Shown here piece by piece: positions 25,901-34,441 of a stretch of DNA of 64,000 bases. The notes beneath the pieces were generated by a model. The model saw only the letters and a program-made list of their open reading frames with translations. It did no database searches and was not told the origin of the DNA. Both the position numbers and the translations under genes were made by a program. This DNA comes from Longimicrobium terrae (GTDB lineage: Bacteria > Gemmatimonadota > Gemmatimonadetes > Longimicrobiales > Longimicrobiaceae). The stretch covers positions 386,645-450,644 of the forward strand of contig NZ_JACHIA010000002.1 of the NCBI RefSeq assembly GCF_014202995.1, in the 5' to 3' direction. The number at the start of each line of letters is the position of its first letter. Position 1 is the stretch's first letter.

Positions 25901-26228
25901 ACTGGACCTGTTCGCCTACGAGCAGGACAGCGCGCTGGTGGTGGGCGCGGGTGTGCCGGAGGCGTGGGTGCGCGAGGGCGACGGGCTGGAGATGCGCGGG
26001 CTGCGCACGTACTTCGGCACGCTGGATCTGCGGATGCGCGCGAGGGGATCAACCGTCCGCGCGCACATCGGCGGGGATGTGCGGGCGCCGGGCGGCATCA
26101 TCCTGCGCACGCCGCTGGACCTCCCCATCCGCCGCGCGACGGTGAACGGACGCACGGTTCGCGTCACCGCCGGTGCCCGGGAGATCGTCGTTCGCGCGGT
26201 GCAGGCGGACGTAGTGATGGAGCATTGA
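22977..26228 (+). CDS. Discoidin-domain, six-hairpin glycosidase-like lipoprotein (family unassigned)
   Basis: 1083 residues from the ATG at 22977, which gives a lipoprotein signal with Cys28 (LSMTGC). Visible parts: a jelly-roll-like segment beginning RVLDDFETLSGW (about residues 40-205); an F5/8 type C (discoidin) domain (ASPEVARLAVDGDSTTIWCG to RWLRLRMEGEMAVPEYAIREIEI, about 215-340); a beta-sandwich; and an (alpha/alpha)6 catalytic-type domain from about residue 610 with SYDRSWIRDGSLTG, HGQLIYLIAEFHRQTGDRAF, SYWDDFFVLKGL, WDGYTPYEWRTVG and GDMPHTWVGSDFIRSTLDLF. The layout is that of an inverting glycosidase, but I cannot place it in a CAZy family. It sits in a probable beta-glucan locus, so it may remove side groups or act on a related glucan. 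Confidence 0.75.
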   Translation: MIGRDFGDVVRSGRVWAASIAFLSMTGCASAAPASAPETTVASTVAAAVLVDGGTRVLDDFETLSGWTAHPSDGVELRISADSGAAGRGMRLDFDFHGGTGYAIARKTIPIDLPANWEFGFRMRADAPVNDLEFKLIDPSGENVWWMNRRRFEFPREWRRIRTQKRQVEFAWGPRGGGEMDSVAQIEIVVTAAAGGRGTVWIDDLTFRQREPAAPYTQTPLVTATASPEVARLAVDGDSTTIWCGDGENESEITIDFRRERELGGLVIDWDSAAHASRYHVQTSDDGARWETVYTVDFGNGGRDPLYLPETETRWLRLRMEGEMAVPEYAIREIEIKPAEWSQTPNAFFANLAKDAPRGVYPRYLTGEQSYWTVIGVPGDTRESTINTDGMVETGIGGPSIEPFLYADGRLLTWADVRASQSLRDGYLPIPTVDWDARPLGLAVTAVAVGPAEGSSVYVRYRVENRSDRAMDATLYLALRPFQVNPSWQFLNVQGGVARVRQMAMRGRDLTVDGAPVVRTITPAGGFGAAPFDGGDVVDYLRAGRLPPSPSAADPRGFASGALAYPLRIPPGETRDVIAAIPLHAASQPPLHARNEGPDDEAERLLRASAETWTRELNRFTLRLPAAMHGQEIANTLRSQLAYILINRDGPSIQPGSRSYDRSWIRDGSLTGAALLRLGHADEVRAFAEWYAPHQRASGYVPCCVSLRGADPVPEHDSHGQLIYLIAEFHRQTGDRAFVEGMWPHVERAVAYIDTLRHERMTPEYQAADKRAYFGLVPQSISHEGYSAKPMHSYWDDFFVLKGLDDAVYVADVLGRGAERARFTTIRDEFRRDLRASIDRTMAMHGIAYIPGSVELGDFDATSTTVGVNPMGGIGWLPRPALEATFERYYRDNIRARLDGAEWDGYTPYEWRTVGTFVRLGWKSRAHEAIGLFFGHRRPAAWNHWAEVVFRDEKSPRFIGDMPHTWVGSDFIRSTLDLFAYEQDSALVVGAGVPEAWVREGDGLEMRGLRTYFGTLDLRMRARGSTVRAHIGGDVRAPGGIILRTPLDLPIRRATVNGRTVRVTAGAREIVVRAVQADVVMEH

Positions 26229-26234
26229 GGGGAA

Positions 26235-27206
26235 GTGCGAAGGTACGAGAGTACGAAAGTGCGAACTGATGAGGATCGCGCGCGGGTGCGGCGGGTGGGC
26301 GTGACGCGCGGCGTTGGCGCATTGCTGACCGCGCTGTTGTCGCTCGCGGCGGGGTGTGTGCCGGCGTCTTCGCCGTCGCCCGGGACGGGGTACCGGCTGG
26401 TTCCGGCGCTCCCGGCGCAGGCGCGGGCCCGGGCGGACAGCGCGGTGCGCGTCATTGAGCAGATGAGCGGCGACACGTGGGAGACGCACACCTTTCGCGG
26501 CAGCGACGGAACGCAGATCGCCTATCGGCTGCTGCCGCCGGAGAACCCGCGGCCGGGCGTGCGCTATCCGCTGGTCGTAATCCTTCACGGGTCGGGGGAG
26601 ATCGGAAGCGACAACCAGCGGCAGTTGGACCGCTTTCCCAAGTCGTGGGCGCGGCCGGAAATCCGCCGCGAATGGCCGGCGTACGTGCTGGCGCCGCAGA
26701 TGCCGGAGCGCAGCGCCAACTACTTCCCGACAGCCACGGCCCCGGACCGCGCCAGCGAGCCCGGCCGTCCGCTCTTTGCCACGCTGGAGCTGATCGACCT
26801 CCTGCGCGCGGATCTGCCGGTGGATTCGTCGCGCGTGTACGCCATGGGTTTTTCGATGGGTGCGTCCACGGTGTACCTGGCGCTGGTGCAGCGGCCGGAG
26901 CTGTTCGCGGCGGCCATCCCCATCGCGGGCGTGCCGACTCCGCCGCGATACGCGGCCACGCTGGCCCGCACGCCGCTGTGGGTCATTCACGGCAACAGCG
27001 ACGACGTGACGCCCGCCGCGCTGGACCTGGCCGGGTATTCCGCCATCACGGCCGTCCCCGGCGCGCGCGCCACGTTCTGGGAGTATGATTCCGGCGAGCA
27101 CGCCGTCCCCGTGGATCTGCTGGCCAGCGACGCGTTCCCGCGGTGGCTGTGGGCGCACCGCCTCACGCGCCGCGCGGTTCCGGACGGCGGTGCGCGCCCG
27201 CGGTGA
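26235..27206 (+). CDS. Alpha/beta-hydrolase esterase-like lipoprotein
   Basis: 323 residues if the GTG at 26235 is used; an in-frame GTG at 26286 is an alternative, and the DNA between has a repetitive GTGCGAA/GTACGA look. A lipobox LSLAAGC follows (Cys41 from the first start). The hydrolase core has YPLVVILHGSGEIGSDN (oxyanion strand), nucleophile GFSMGAS, acid in HGNSDDVTP and His in GEHAVPVD. It resembles the PHB-depolymerase / phospholipase-carboxylesterase type often found with glycan enzymes. It starts six bases after the glycosidase stop. It may remove acyl or succinyl groups from the glucan; that is speculation. Confidence 0.82.
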   Translation: MRRYESTKVRTDEDRARVRRVGVTRGVGALLTALLSLAAGCVPASSPSPGTGYRLVPALPAQARARADSAVRVIEQMSGDTWETHTFRGSDGTQIAYRLLPPENPRPGVRYPLVVILHGSGEIGSDNQRQLDRFPKSWARPEIRREWPAYVLAPQMPERSANYFPTATAPDRASEPGRPLFATLELIDLLRADLPVDSSRVYAMGFSMGASTVYLALVQRPELFAAAIPIAGVPTPPRYAATLARTPLWVIHGNSDDVTPAALDLAGYSAITAVPGARATFWEYDSGEHAVPVDLLASDAFPRWLWAHRLTRRAVPDGGARPR

Positions 27207-27236
27207 ACACTCGGCTGGTCAACGGTCGTGCGCGTC

Positions 27237-27452
27237 GCGACGTTGGCTCGGCGGAGAGTAGATCCTTCGGTCGCGCAAAGGCCGGTGCACGGAATGGAGC
27301 GGCGCACGCTCCCTCAGGATGACATGACTTTGTGCTGACACAGGTTACGGCACCCTCACAATGTCATCCTGAGGAGGCGCCGGACGATGGTTCGGCCATG
27401 ACGAACTCTGGCGCCGACGAAGGATCTACTGTCCCGTAAGAACGGGCGCGCG
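27237..27452. repeat. Inverted pair of TGTCATCCTGAGG-type dispersed elements
   Basis: Two copies of one element lie head to head. The left copy (about 27258-27325) ends CCTCAGGATGACA. The right copy (about 27362-27430) begins TGTCATCCTGAGGAGGCGCC and ends CGAAGGATCTACT, the complement of AGTAGATCCTTCG in the left copy. Together they could fold into a long stem-loop. They fill most of the 371-bp gap between the esterase and GH94 genes, where I see no gene. More copies lie at 32454-32815. Confidence 0.8.
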
Positions 27453-27577
27453 GGACGTGACGTGCCATCCTCGCGGCGACGTCATCCGTCAGCGCGGCAG
27501 AGCGAGCGAGCGACACCGCAGTCGATTGACACGGGCCATCATCCCGGCCCTGATCCGAATAATCCGCAGATCGCAGC

Positions 27578-30500
27578 ATGACAGACTTGAGCGTGACATC
27601 CACCGATTCCCACCCCGCCGCGGTGCTCGCGCGCGGAGACTACGCCGTGCTGCTGACACCGGCCGGCGGCGGCGCCAGCGGCTTCGCGGGCTACGCACTC
27701 ACCCGCTGGACCGCCGACCGCACGCGCGACGCGGATGGCTACTTTGTCTACTTGCGTGACGTGGACTCGGGAGAAGTCTGGTCCGCCGGGTACCAGCCCG
27801 CCGGTCGCGCCGCCGACGAGTACCACGCATCCCCCGCGCGCGGCGAGATCGTGCGCCGCGACGGCGGCGTGCAGACGACTCTCCACGTGTGCCCCGCCGT
27901 GGAGGGCGACGCCGAACTGCGCCGCATCACCCTGGCCAACCTGGGCGATGCGCCGCGCCGCATCGAGGTGACCACGTACGCCGAACTCGTCCTCAACACG
28001 CCCGCCGGCGACGCGGGCCACCCCGCGTTCAGCAAGCTGTTCGTGCAGACGGGGTGGATGGAGGACCGCCAGGCACTCGTCGCGTGGCGCCGCCTGCGCA
28101 GCCCGCACGACGAGCCGCTGTGGGTCGTTCACCGTCTGCTGGATGACGGATTCGGTGCGCCGGAGATGGAAACGGATCGCGCCCGCTTCATCGGCCGGGG
28201 CCGCACGCTCGCCGCGCCGGCCGCGATGGATGTGGAATCGCGGCTGTCCGGAAGCGTGGGCAACGTGCTCGATCCCGTGTTCAGCCTGCGCCGCGTGGTC
28301 ACCGTGCAGCCCGGCGGCTCCGTCACGCTGGTCGCGGTGCTGGGCGCCGGCCGCACGCGGCGGGACGTGGAGGCGATCGCGGACCGCTATCCGGATGCCG
28401 CCACCGCGAGCAAGGCCATCGACCGTTCCGGAGACGCGGGATCGGCGGACGCGGCCGCGCTCGGCGTCCCGGAGTCGTGGCTGCGCACGGTGGATTCGCT
28501 TCCGCCCATCCCCGAGCGCGAAACCCCGCTTCCCGTCATCCCCCGAATCCCCGCGCCGAAGCCGGACGGCGGCGCGGAACCCGAGGAACTGCGCTTCTTC
28601 AACGGGTTCGGCGGCTTCTCGGCGGACGGGCGCGAGTACGTGATCCGCCACGGCGCGGGCGAGCACGGGCCGGTGCGGCCGCCGCTGCCGTGGACCAACG
28701 TGATCGCCAACGAGGAGGCGGGTTTTCTCGTTTCCGAGAGCGGCGCGGCCAGCACTTGGACCGACAACAGCCGCGAAAACCGGCTGACGCCGTGGAGCAA
28801 CGATCCCGTGAGCGATCCGCACGGCGAGGCGCTCTACCTGCGCGACGACGCCAGCGGCCGCTTCTGGTCCCCCACGCCCGGCCCCGTTCCCGGCGGCGGC
28901 GCGTACGAGACGCGCCACGGCTTCGGCTACACGCGGTTCCGCACCTCCGCCGGCGAACTGGAGCAGGAAACCACCCTGTTCGTCCCGCGGCGTGATCCGG
29001 TAAAGATCGTGCGCCTGCGCCTGACCAGCACGGCGGACACGGAGATGCGCATCTCCGCGTTCAGCTACGCGCAGCTGGTGCTGGGCGGGCTGCCGCAGGA
29101 AACGCGCGGCTCCATCCACACCCGCTGGGACGATTCCGCGCGGGCGATCCTGGCCGTCAACCCGGACCGGGGCGAGTTCTCCGCGCGCGTCGCGTTCGCG
29201 GCGGTGGTTTCGTCGCGGGGAGACGTGTCGTGGACGGCGGACCGCGCGGCATTCCTGGGCCCGTACGGCTCGCCCGAGGCGCCGCTCGCGCCGCGGACCG
29301 CGGGGCCGCTGAACAGCGCGGCGGGCGCGGGGCTGGACCCCTGCGCCGCGCTTCAGCTTTCCCTCGTGATCCCGCCGGGCGCCACGCTGGAAGTCGCCTT
29401 TCTGCTGGGCGAAGCGCGGGATGAGGCGGCGGCGCGCGCCATCATCTCCCGCTTCCGCACGCCGGGCGCGGTGGGCACGGCGCTGGAGGAAGTGACGCGG
29501 TTCTGGAGCGACCTGGTGGGCGGCGTGCAGGTGCAGACGCCCTCGCCGGAGCTGGACCTGATGGTGAACGGCTGGCTGGCGTACCAGAACCTGGCGTGCC
29601 GCGTGTGGGGCCGCACCGCGTTCTACCAGTCCGGCGGGGCGTTCGGATTCCGCGACCAGCTGCAGGATTCATCCGCGCTCGTCTACCTGCGCCCGGAGCT
29701 TACGCGGCGGCAGATCATCCTCCATGCGTCGCACCAGTTCGTGGAGGGCGACGTGCTGCACTGGTGGCACCCGCCGCTCAGCAAGGGAATCCGCACGCGC
29801 TTCGCGGATGACCTGCTCTGGCTGCCGTACATCACCGCGTTCTACGTCTCGTCCACCGGCGACGCGGGCGTGCTGGACGAGAGCGCGCCCTTCGTCACCG
29901 CGCGGCAACTGGAGCCGGGTGAGGACGAGGTGTTTCTGTTCCCGGACGATTCCGGCCAGCGCGCGAGCGTGTACGAGCACTGCTGCCGCAGCATCGACCG
30001 CTCCCTCGCGCGCGGCGTGCACGGACTGCCGCTGATGGGCACCGGCGACTGGAACGACGGAATGAACCGCGTGGGCCGCGAGGGGCGGGGAGAGAGCGTG
30101 TGGATGGGCTTCTTCCTCGCCGGCATTCTGGACGACTTCGCGCCCGTGTGCGAGGCGCGGGGCGACGCGGACCGCGCGGCGCGGTACCGGGCGCACCGGG
30201 CGGAGCTGGGCGTGGCGCTGAACGACGGCGGATGGGACGGCGGATGGTATCGCCGCGCCTATTACGACAACGGCGCGCCGCTGGGGAGCGCGGCCAACGA
30301 CGAGTGCCGCATCGACGCCATTGCGCAGGCGTGGGCGGTGCTGTCCGGCGTGGCGCCCGCGGACCGCGCGGAGCAGGCGCTGGACGCCATGGAGCAGCAC
30401 CTGGTGTCGGAAGAGGAGGGGATCATCCGCCTGCTGACGCCCGCGTTCGACCGCACGCCGCACGACCCCGGCTACATCAAGGGCTACCTGCCGGGCGTGC

Positions 30501-31051
30501 GCGAAAACGGCGGCCAGTACACGCACGCGGCGCTGTGGGCCGTGCGCGCGCTGGCGCAGGCGGGCCGCACCGAGCGCGCCGCGCGGCTGCTGGGGATGAT
30601 CAGCCCCGTGTCGCACGGCCGCACGGAGGCGGAGGTGGCCGTCTATCAGGCCGAGCCGTACGTGATCGCCGCTGACGTGTACGGGGTGGCGCCGCACGTG
30701 GGGCGCGGCGGGTGGACGTGGTACACGGGCTCGGCGGGGTGGATGTTCCGCATCGCGCTGGAGTCGGTGCTGGGAATCACGCTCAGCGGCGGCGATACGC
30801 TGGTGGTGCGGCCGTGCGTTCCGCGCGACTGGCTGGGCTTCACCGTGCGCTACCGCGTTCCCGGCGGCGCGGCCACGTACGAGATCGCCGTCACCCGCGA
30901 GGAGGGCGCCGGGATCCGCGGCACGGTGAAAGGCCGCCCTCTCGAGCCGGTGGACGGCGCGTTGCGCATCCCCCTGGCCCGCGAGGGCGGCGAGCACCGC
31001 GTGCAAGTGGCGCTCGGGCGGGAGTTTGCGCCGGCGTACGTGCCGGAGTAA
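27578..31051 (+). CDS. GH94 glycoside phosphorylase (likely 1,2-beta-oligoglucan phosphorylase)
   Basis: 1157 residues with no signal peptide, so cytoplasmic. Two beta-sandwich regions (about residues 20-290 and 340-640) precede an (alpha/alpha)6 catalytic domain with YQNLACRVWGRTAFYQSGGAFGFRDQLQDS-type sequence from ~670, HQFVEGDVLHWWHPP, LPLMGTGDWNDGMNRVG (catalytic Asp region near 824), and NGGQYTHAALWAVRAL plus GWTWYTGSAGWMFR at the phosphate site. It resembles the phosphorylase half of cyclic beta-1,2-glucan synthase. The length is close to that of 1,2-beta-oligoglucan phosphorylases and greater than that of cellobiose phosphorylase (~800). It would convert imported sophorooligosaccharides plus phosphate to glucose-1-phosphate. 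Family is certain; the 1,2-linkage is inferred from length and neighbours. Confidence 0.85.
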   Translation: MTDLSVTSTDSHPAAVLARGDYAVLLTPAGGGASGFAGYALTRWTADRTRDADGYFVYLRDVDSGEVWSAGYQPAGRAADEYHASPARGEIVRRDGGVQTTLHVCPAVEGDAELRRITLANLGDAPRRIEVTTYAELVLNTPAGDAGHPAFSKLFVQTGWMEDRQALVAWRRLRSPHDEPLWVVHRLLDDGFGAPEMETDRARFIGRGRTLAAPAAMDVESRLSGSVGNVLDPVFSLRRVVTVQPGGSVTLVAVLGAGRTRRDVEAIADRYPDAATASKAIDRSGDAGSADAAALGVPESWLRTVDSLPPIPERETPLPVIPRIPAPKPDGGAEPEELRFFNGFGGFSADGREYVIRHGAGEHGPVRPPLPWTNVIANEEAGFLVSESGAASTWTDNSRENRLTPWSNDPVSDPHGEALYLRDDASGRFWSPTPGPVPGGGAYETRHGFGYTRFRTSAGELEQETTLFVPRRDPVKIVRLRLTSTADTEMRISAFSYAQLVLGGLPQETRGSIHTRWDDSARAILAVNPDRGEFSARVAFAAVVSSRGDVSWTADRAAFLGPYGSPEAPLAPRTAGPLNSAAGAGLDPCAALQLSLVIPPGATLEVAFLLGEARDEAAARAIISRFRTPGAVGTALEEVTRFWSDLVGGVQVQTPSPELDLMVNGWLAYQNLACRVWGRTAFYQSGGAFGFRDQLQDSSALVYLRPELTRRQIILHASHQFVEGDVLHWWHPPLSKGIRTRFADDLLWLPYITAFYVSSTGDAGVLDESAPFVTARQLEPGEDEVFLFPDDSGQRASVYEHCCRSIDRSLARGVHGLPLMGTGDWNDGMNRVGREGRGESVWMGFFLAGILDDFAPVCEARGDADRAARYRAHRAELGVALNDGGWDGGWYRRAYYDNGAPLGSAANDECRIDAIAQAWAVLSGVAPADRAEQALDAMEQHLVSEEEGIIRLLTPAFDRTPHDPGYIKGYLPGVRENGGQYTHAALWAVRALAQAGRTERAARLLGMISPVSHGRTEAEVAVYQAEPYVIAADVYGVAPHVGRGGWTWYTGSAGWMFRIALESVLGITLSGGDTLVVRPCVPRDWLGFTVRYRVPGGAATYEIAVTREEGAGIRGTVKGRPLEPVDGALRIPLAREGGEHRVQVALGREFAPAYVPE

Positions 31052-31245
31052 GCGGTCCGGGAGCCCGCGGGGTCTGATGGCGGCGAAGTCTCGCCCGCCC
31101 GCCGGCTGTGAGGCCCCTCCCCGCTCCCCTCCCGGCCGAAACGGAAGTGCGGAGAGGGGAGACTGCAGAACGACGGCGCGAGCTCATCGGGACACGCATC
31201 GCGCATCGCGGTGCCCTCGATCATCACGAAACACCGAACCATCCC

Positions 31246-32418
31246 ATGGCGAGCATTCAGCTGAACGGCGTACGCAAGGTGTACCGCGAGGGCACGCAGT
31301 TCGTGGCCGTGGAGGGCGCCACCTTTACCGTGCAGGGCGGCGAACTGATGGTGCTGGTGGGCCCGTCGGGGAGCGGAAAAAGCACGCTGCTGCGGATGAT
31401 CGCCGGGCTGGAAAGCATCACCGACGGCGATCTGCACATCGGCGACCGGCGCGTGAACGACGTGCCGCCGCGCGACCGCGACATCGCCATGGTGTTTCAG
31501 AACTACGCGCTGTATCCGCACATGAGCGTGCGGCAGAACCTGGGCTTCGCGCTCACGCTGCAGAAGCGGCCCAGGCCGGAGATCGAGGAGCGCGTGCGCA
31601 CGGCGGCCGGGGTGCTGGGGCTGGATGCCATTCTGGACCGCAAGCCGCGCCACCTGAGTGGCGGCCAGCGGCAGCGCGTGGCCCTGGGCCGCGCCATCGT
31701 GCGCGACCCCGCGGTGTTTCTGTTCGATGAACCGCTGTCCAACCTGGACGCCAAGCTGCGCGTGCAGATGCGCGCGGAGATCAGCGCGCTGCACCGCCGG
31801 CTGGGCGCCACCATGGTCTACGTCACGCACGACCAGGTGGAGGCCATGACGCTGGGCGACCGCATCGTGGTGCTGCACGAGGGGCGCATTCAGCAGATCG
31901 GCGCGCCGCTGCACCTGTACGATCATCCCGCCAACCGCTTTGTGGCGGGGTTCATCGGCAGTCCGGCGATGAACTTCTTTGATGGGACGATCGAGCGCGG
32001 CGCGGAGCCCGCATTCGTGGCGACGGGCGGCGCGCTCCGCGTTCCGCTGGATGGCGAATGGGCGAGCCGCCTGCACCCGTTCACCGGCCGCGCGGTGACG
32101 ATGGGCATCCGCCCGGAAAGCCTGTATGCGGCGCGGGGCCGGCCCGCGGACGCACAGTTCGCGTCGGCGTCGTTCACGGTGGAGGGCGTCGAGCCGCTGG
32201 GGAATGAGATCTTCGTGCACGCGCGCGCCGGCGACCACCGCGTGACGTCGCGCGTGGTGCCCCAGCCGCTCGCCGCGCCGGGCGAGCCGCTAGAACTCGC
32301 GTTCGACCTGGGCCGGCTGCACTTCTTTGACCCGGAAACCGAACGATCCCTCGCGCCCGAGTCGTCGATGCCCGGCGGGATGGTCACCGGTGGACTCGCG
32401 GGTGAGCAGAGAATCTGA
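31246..32418 (+). CDS. Sugar-import ABC ATPase, MsmK/UgpC/MalK-like
   Basis: 390 residues from the ATG at 31246; the frame is open further upstream through a GC-rich repeat, but [13 protein letters not shown] is the family N-terminus. Walker A is [10 protein letters not shown]-loop [13 protein letters not shown], signature [17 protein letters not shown], Walker [14 protein letters not shown]-loop YVTHDQ. After [12 protein letters not shown] comes a C-terminal OB-fold regulatory domain, as in carbohydrate ATPases (about 240-385). It is the likely energy subunit for the permeases at 21000-22801. A 190-bp repeat-like gap separates it from the GH94 gene. Confidence 0.93.
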   Translation: MASIQLNGVRKVYREGTQFVAVEGATFTVQGGELMVLVGPSGSGKSTLLRMIAGLESITDGDLHIGDRRVNDVPPRDRDIAMVFQNYALYPHMSVRQNLGFALTLQKRPRPEIEERVRTAAGVLGLDAILDRKPRHLSGGQRQRVALGRAIVRDPAVFLFDEPLSNLDAKLRVQMRAEISALHRRLGATMVYVTHDQVEAMTLGDRIVVLHEGRIQQIGAPLHLYDHPANRFVAGFIGSPAMNFFDGTIERGAEPAFVATGGALRVPLDGEWASRLHPFTGRAVTMGIRPESLYAARGRPADAQFASASFTVEGVEPLGNEIFVHARAGDHRVTSRVVPQPLAAPGEPLELAFDLGRLHFFDPETERSLAPESSMPGGMVTGGLAGEQRI

Positions 32419-32453
32419 ACGTGCGTTCACAAATTCGCCGCGCCCGATGTGAT

Positions 32454-32815
32454 TCAGGATGACATTGGTGGATGGTAACTGGCATCCCCGCAACAACATG
32501 TCATCCTGCGAGCATGTCGGGAAACGACCCGCCGCGCGTCTCTCCCCAGCGAGCCCCGCCGGAAGGCGTCATCCTGAGGAGGCGCCGATGGTAACCTGCA
32601 TCCACCCCACAGCTTGGCGCCGACGAAGGATCTGCTCTCCCGCGAGAACGGGCGTGCGTGTGGCGACGTTGGCTCGGCGGATGGTAGATCCTTCGGTCGC
32701 GCATGACCTCGGCGTGACGGAGAGGGCGGCCCACGCTCCCTCAGGATGACGCCTTGGGGCGGGGGCTGTAAGTAGCCACGGGACAATAACATGTCATCCT
32801 GAGGAGGCGCCCCGG
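32454..32815. repeat. Cluster of TGTCATCCTGAGG-type dispersed elements
   Basis: The gap between ATPase and GH1 holds several copies in both orientations: a CAGGATGACA / TGTCATCCTG pair (32454-32508), a forward copy from 32569 ending CGAAGGATCTGCT, an inverted copy ending CCTCAGGATGAC near 32750, and the first 20 bp of another forward copy near 32793. The same family lies at 27237-27452, so the GH94-ATPase pair is bracketed by it. No coding signal is seen. Confidence 0.8.
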
Positions 32816-32865
32816 TGTCAATTCTCCCCACGCCGTCCATCGACCGAAACAACCGAATCCGCCGA

Positions 32866-34224
32866 ATGAGCGAACTCGTTTTTCCAGAAGGCTTTCTGTG
32901 GGGCGCCGCGACGTCCGCGTACCAGGTGGAAGGCTCGCCGCTGGCCGACGGCGCCGGCGTCAGCAACTGGCACCGGTTCAGCCACACGCCGCGGATGACG
33001 CACAACGGCGACACCGGCGACATCGCGTGCGACCACTACCGCCGCTGGGAGCAGGACCTGGATCTGATGGCGGGCCTCGGGCTGCAGTCGTACCGCTTCA
33101 GCATCTCGTGGAGCCGCATCTTTCCCGACGGCACCGGGCGCATCAACCAGCCCGGCCTGGACTTCTACCAGCGTCTGGTGGATGGACTGCTCGCGCGCGG
33201 CATCACCCCCAACGCCACGCTCTACCACTGGGATCTCCCCGCCGCGCTGGATGATCGCGGCGGATGGCTGAATCCGGACGTGGCGCACTGGTTCACGGAA
33301 TACGCCACCACCGTGTTCCGCGCGCTGGATGACCGCGTGCCCATGTGGAGCACGCTGAACGAGCCGTGGGTGGTGATGCACGCCGGGTACATGGCGGGCG
33401 AGCACGCGCCCGGCCACCGCAGCACCTGGGAGGCGCCGCGCGTTTCGCACAACCTGCTGCGGGCCCACGCTTCCGCGGTGCGCGCCTACCGCGCGGAAGG
33501 GCGGGGAAGAATCGGGCTGGTCGTGAACCTGGAGCCCAAGTACGCCGCCTCCGGGCGGCCGGAAGACGTGGCCGCCCAGGCGCGCGCCGAGGCATACATG
33601 AACCGCCAGTACCTGGACCCCGTCTTTCTGGGCCGCTACCCCGACGAACTGCGCGACCTGCTGGGCGAGGCGTGGCCCGCGCACGCGGACGAGGAGGCGG
33701 AGGCGGAGTCGCTGCGCGAACCCATCGACTGGCTGGGGATCAACTACTACACGCGCGCCGTCACGCGCGACGAGCCCGGCGATCTGCCCGTGCGCGAGGG
33801 GCGCGTGCGCCAGGAGCGGCACACGCACACGGAGATGGGGTGGGAGGTGTATCCGCCCGCGCTCACCGACGTGCTGGTGTGGGTGCGCGACCGCTACGGC
33901 GACGTGCCGCTGTACATCACCGAGAACGGCGCCGCGTTCTACGACCCGCCGGTGGCGGAAGAGGATGTGGTGGAGGACCCGCTGCGCGTGGCCTACTACC
34001 GCGACCACCTGCGCGCCGTGCGCGAAGCCATCCGCCGCGGCGTGGACGTGCGCGGATACTACGCGTGGTCGCTGCTGGACAACTTCGAGTGGAGCGCGGG
34101 CTACGCCAAGCGCTTCGGCCTGGTGCACGTAGATCATCAGACGCAGCGCCGCACCCCCAAGCGCAGCGCCCGCTTCTACGCCGACGTCATCCGCGGCAAC
34201 GGCGCCGCCCTCGGCCCCGGCTGA
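32866..34224 (+). CDS. GH1 beta-glucosidase
   Basis: 452 residues from the ATG at 32866, which gives the family N-terminus FPEGFLWGAATSAYQVEG. No signal peptide, so cytoplasmic. The (beta/alpha)8 fold shows DHYRRWEQDLDLMAGLGLQSYRFSISWSRI, acid/base Glu166 in STLNEPW, INYYTRA, nucleophile Glu353 in YITENGAAF, and the aglycone-side DNFEWSAGYAKRFGLVHVD. It hydrolyses beta-glucosides by retention, probably releasing glucose from disaccharides left after GH94 phosphorolysis. Its stop codon lies in the left arm of a 19-bp hairpin that probably ends the sugar transcript. Confidence 0.94.
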   Translation: MSELVFPEGFLWGAATSAYQVEGSPLADGAGVSNWHRFSHTPRMTHNGDTGDIACDHYRRWEQDLDLMAGLGLQSYRFSISWSRIFPDGTGRINQPGLDFYQRLVDGLLARGITPNATLYHWDLPAALDDRGGWLNPDVAHWFTEYATTVFRALDDRVPMWSTLNEPWVVMHAGYMAGEHAPGHRSTWEAPRVSHNLLRAHASAVRAYRAEGRGRIGLVVNLEPKYAASGRPEDVAAQARAEAYMNRQYLDPVFLGRYPDELRDLLGEAWPAHADEEAEAESLREPIDWLGINYYTRAVTRDEPGDLPVREGRVRQERHTHTEMGWEVYPPALTDVLVWVRDRYGDVPLYITENGAAFYDPPVAEEDVVEDPLRVAYYRDHLRAVREAIRRGVDVRGYYAWSLLDNFEWSAGYAKRFGLVHVDHQTQRRTPKRSARFYADVIRGNGAALGPG

Positions 34225-34263
34225 CGCGTACTTCGCCCTCGCACGGGCGGAGTACGCGTCAGC
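34220..34263 (+). terminator. 19-bp hairpin overlapping the GH1 stop codon
   Basis: GCTGACGCGTACTTCGCCC pairs with GGGCGGAGTACGCGTCAGC around a 6-nt loop, with a single T-G wobble. The left arm includes the TGA stop of the GH1 gene. No T-run follows. Confidence 0.7.
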
Positions 34264-34441
34264 GCGAGGTGGCGGCTTCCGGAGATGCCGCGCCTTCTCC
34301 GCTTCGCCCGCGGACGGAGTTCCGGCGGGCGTAATTCGCGGGTCCGGGATGGATAAGTGTCAGTGTCTGGACACTTTACGGTGGTGGATGGGTATCATCG
34401 CCCCGAACCCCGCGATCCGAACGCCTGGAGACGTACGCCGC

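Noticed and set aside
27207-27577. A small RNA gene or attachment site in the repeat-filled gap
   Set aside because: The only structure is the inverted TGTCATCCTGAGG pair, which recurs elsewhere; there is no tRNA-like fold or integrase nearby.
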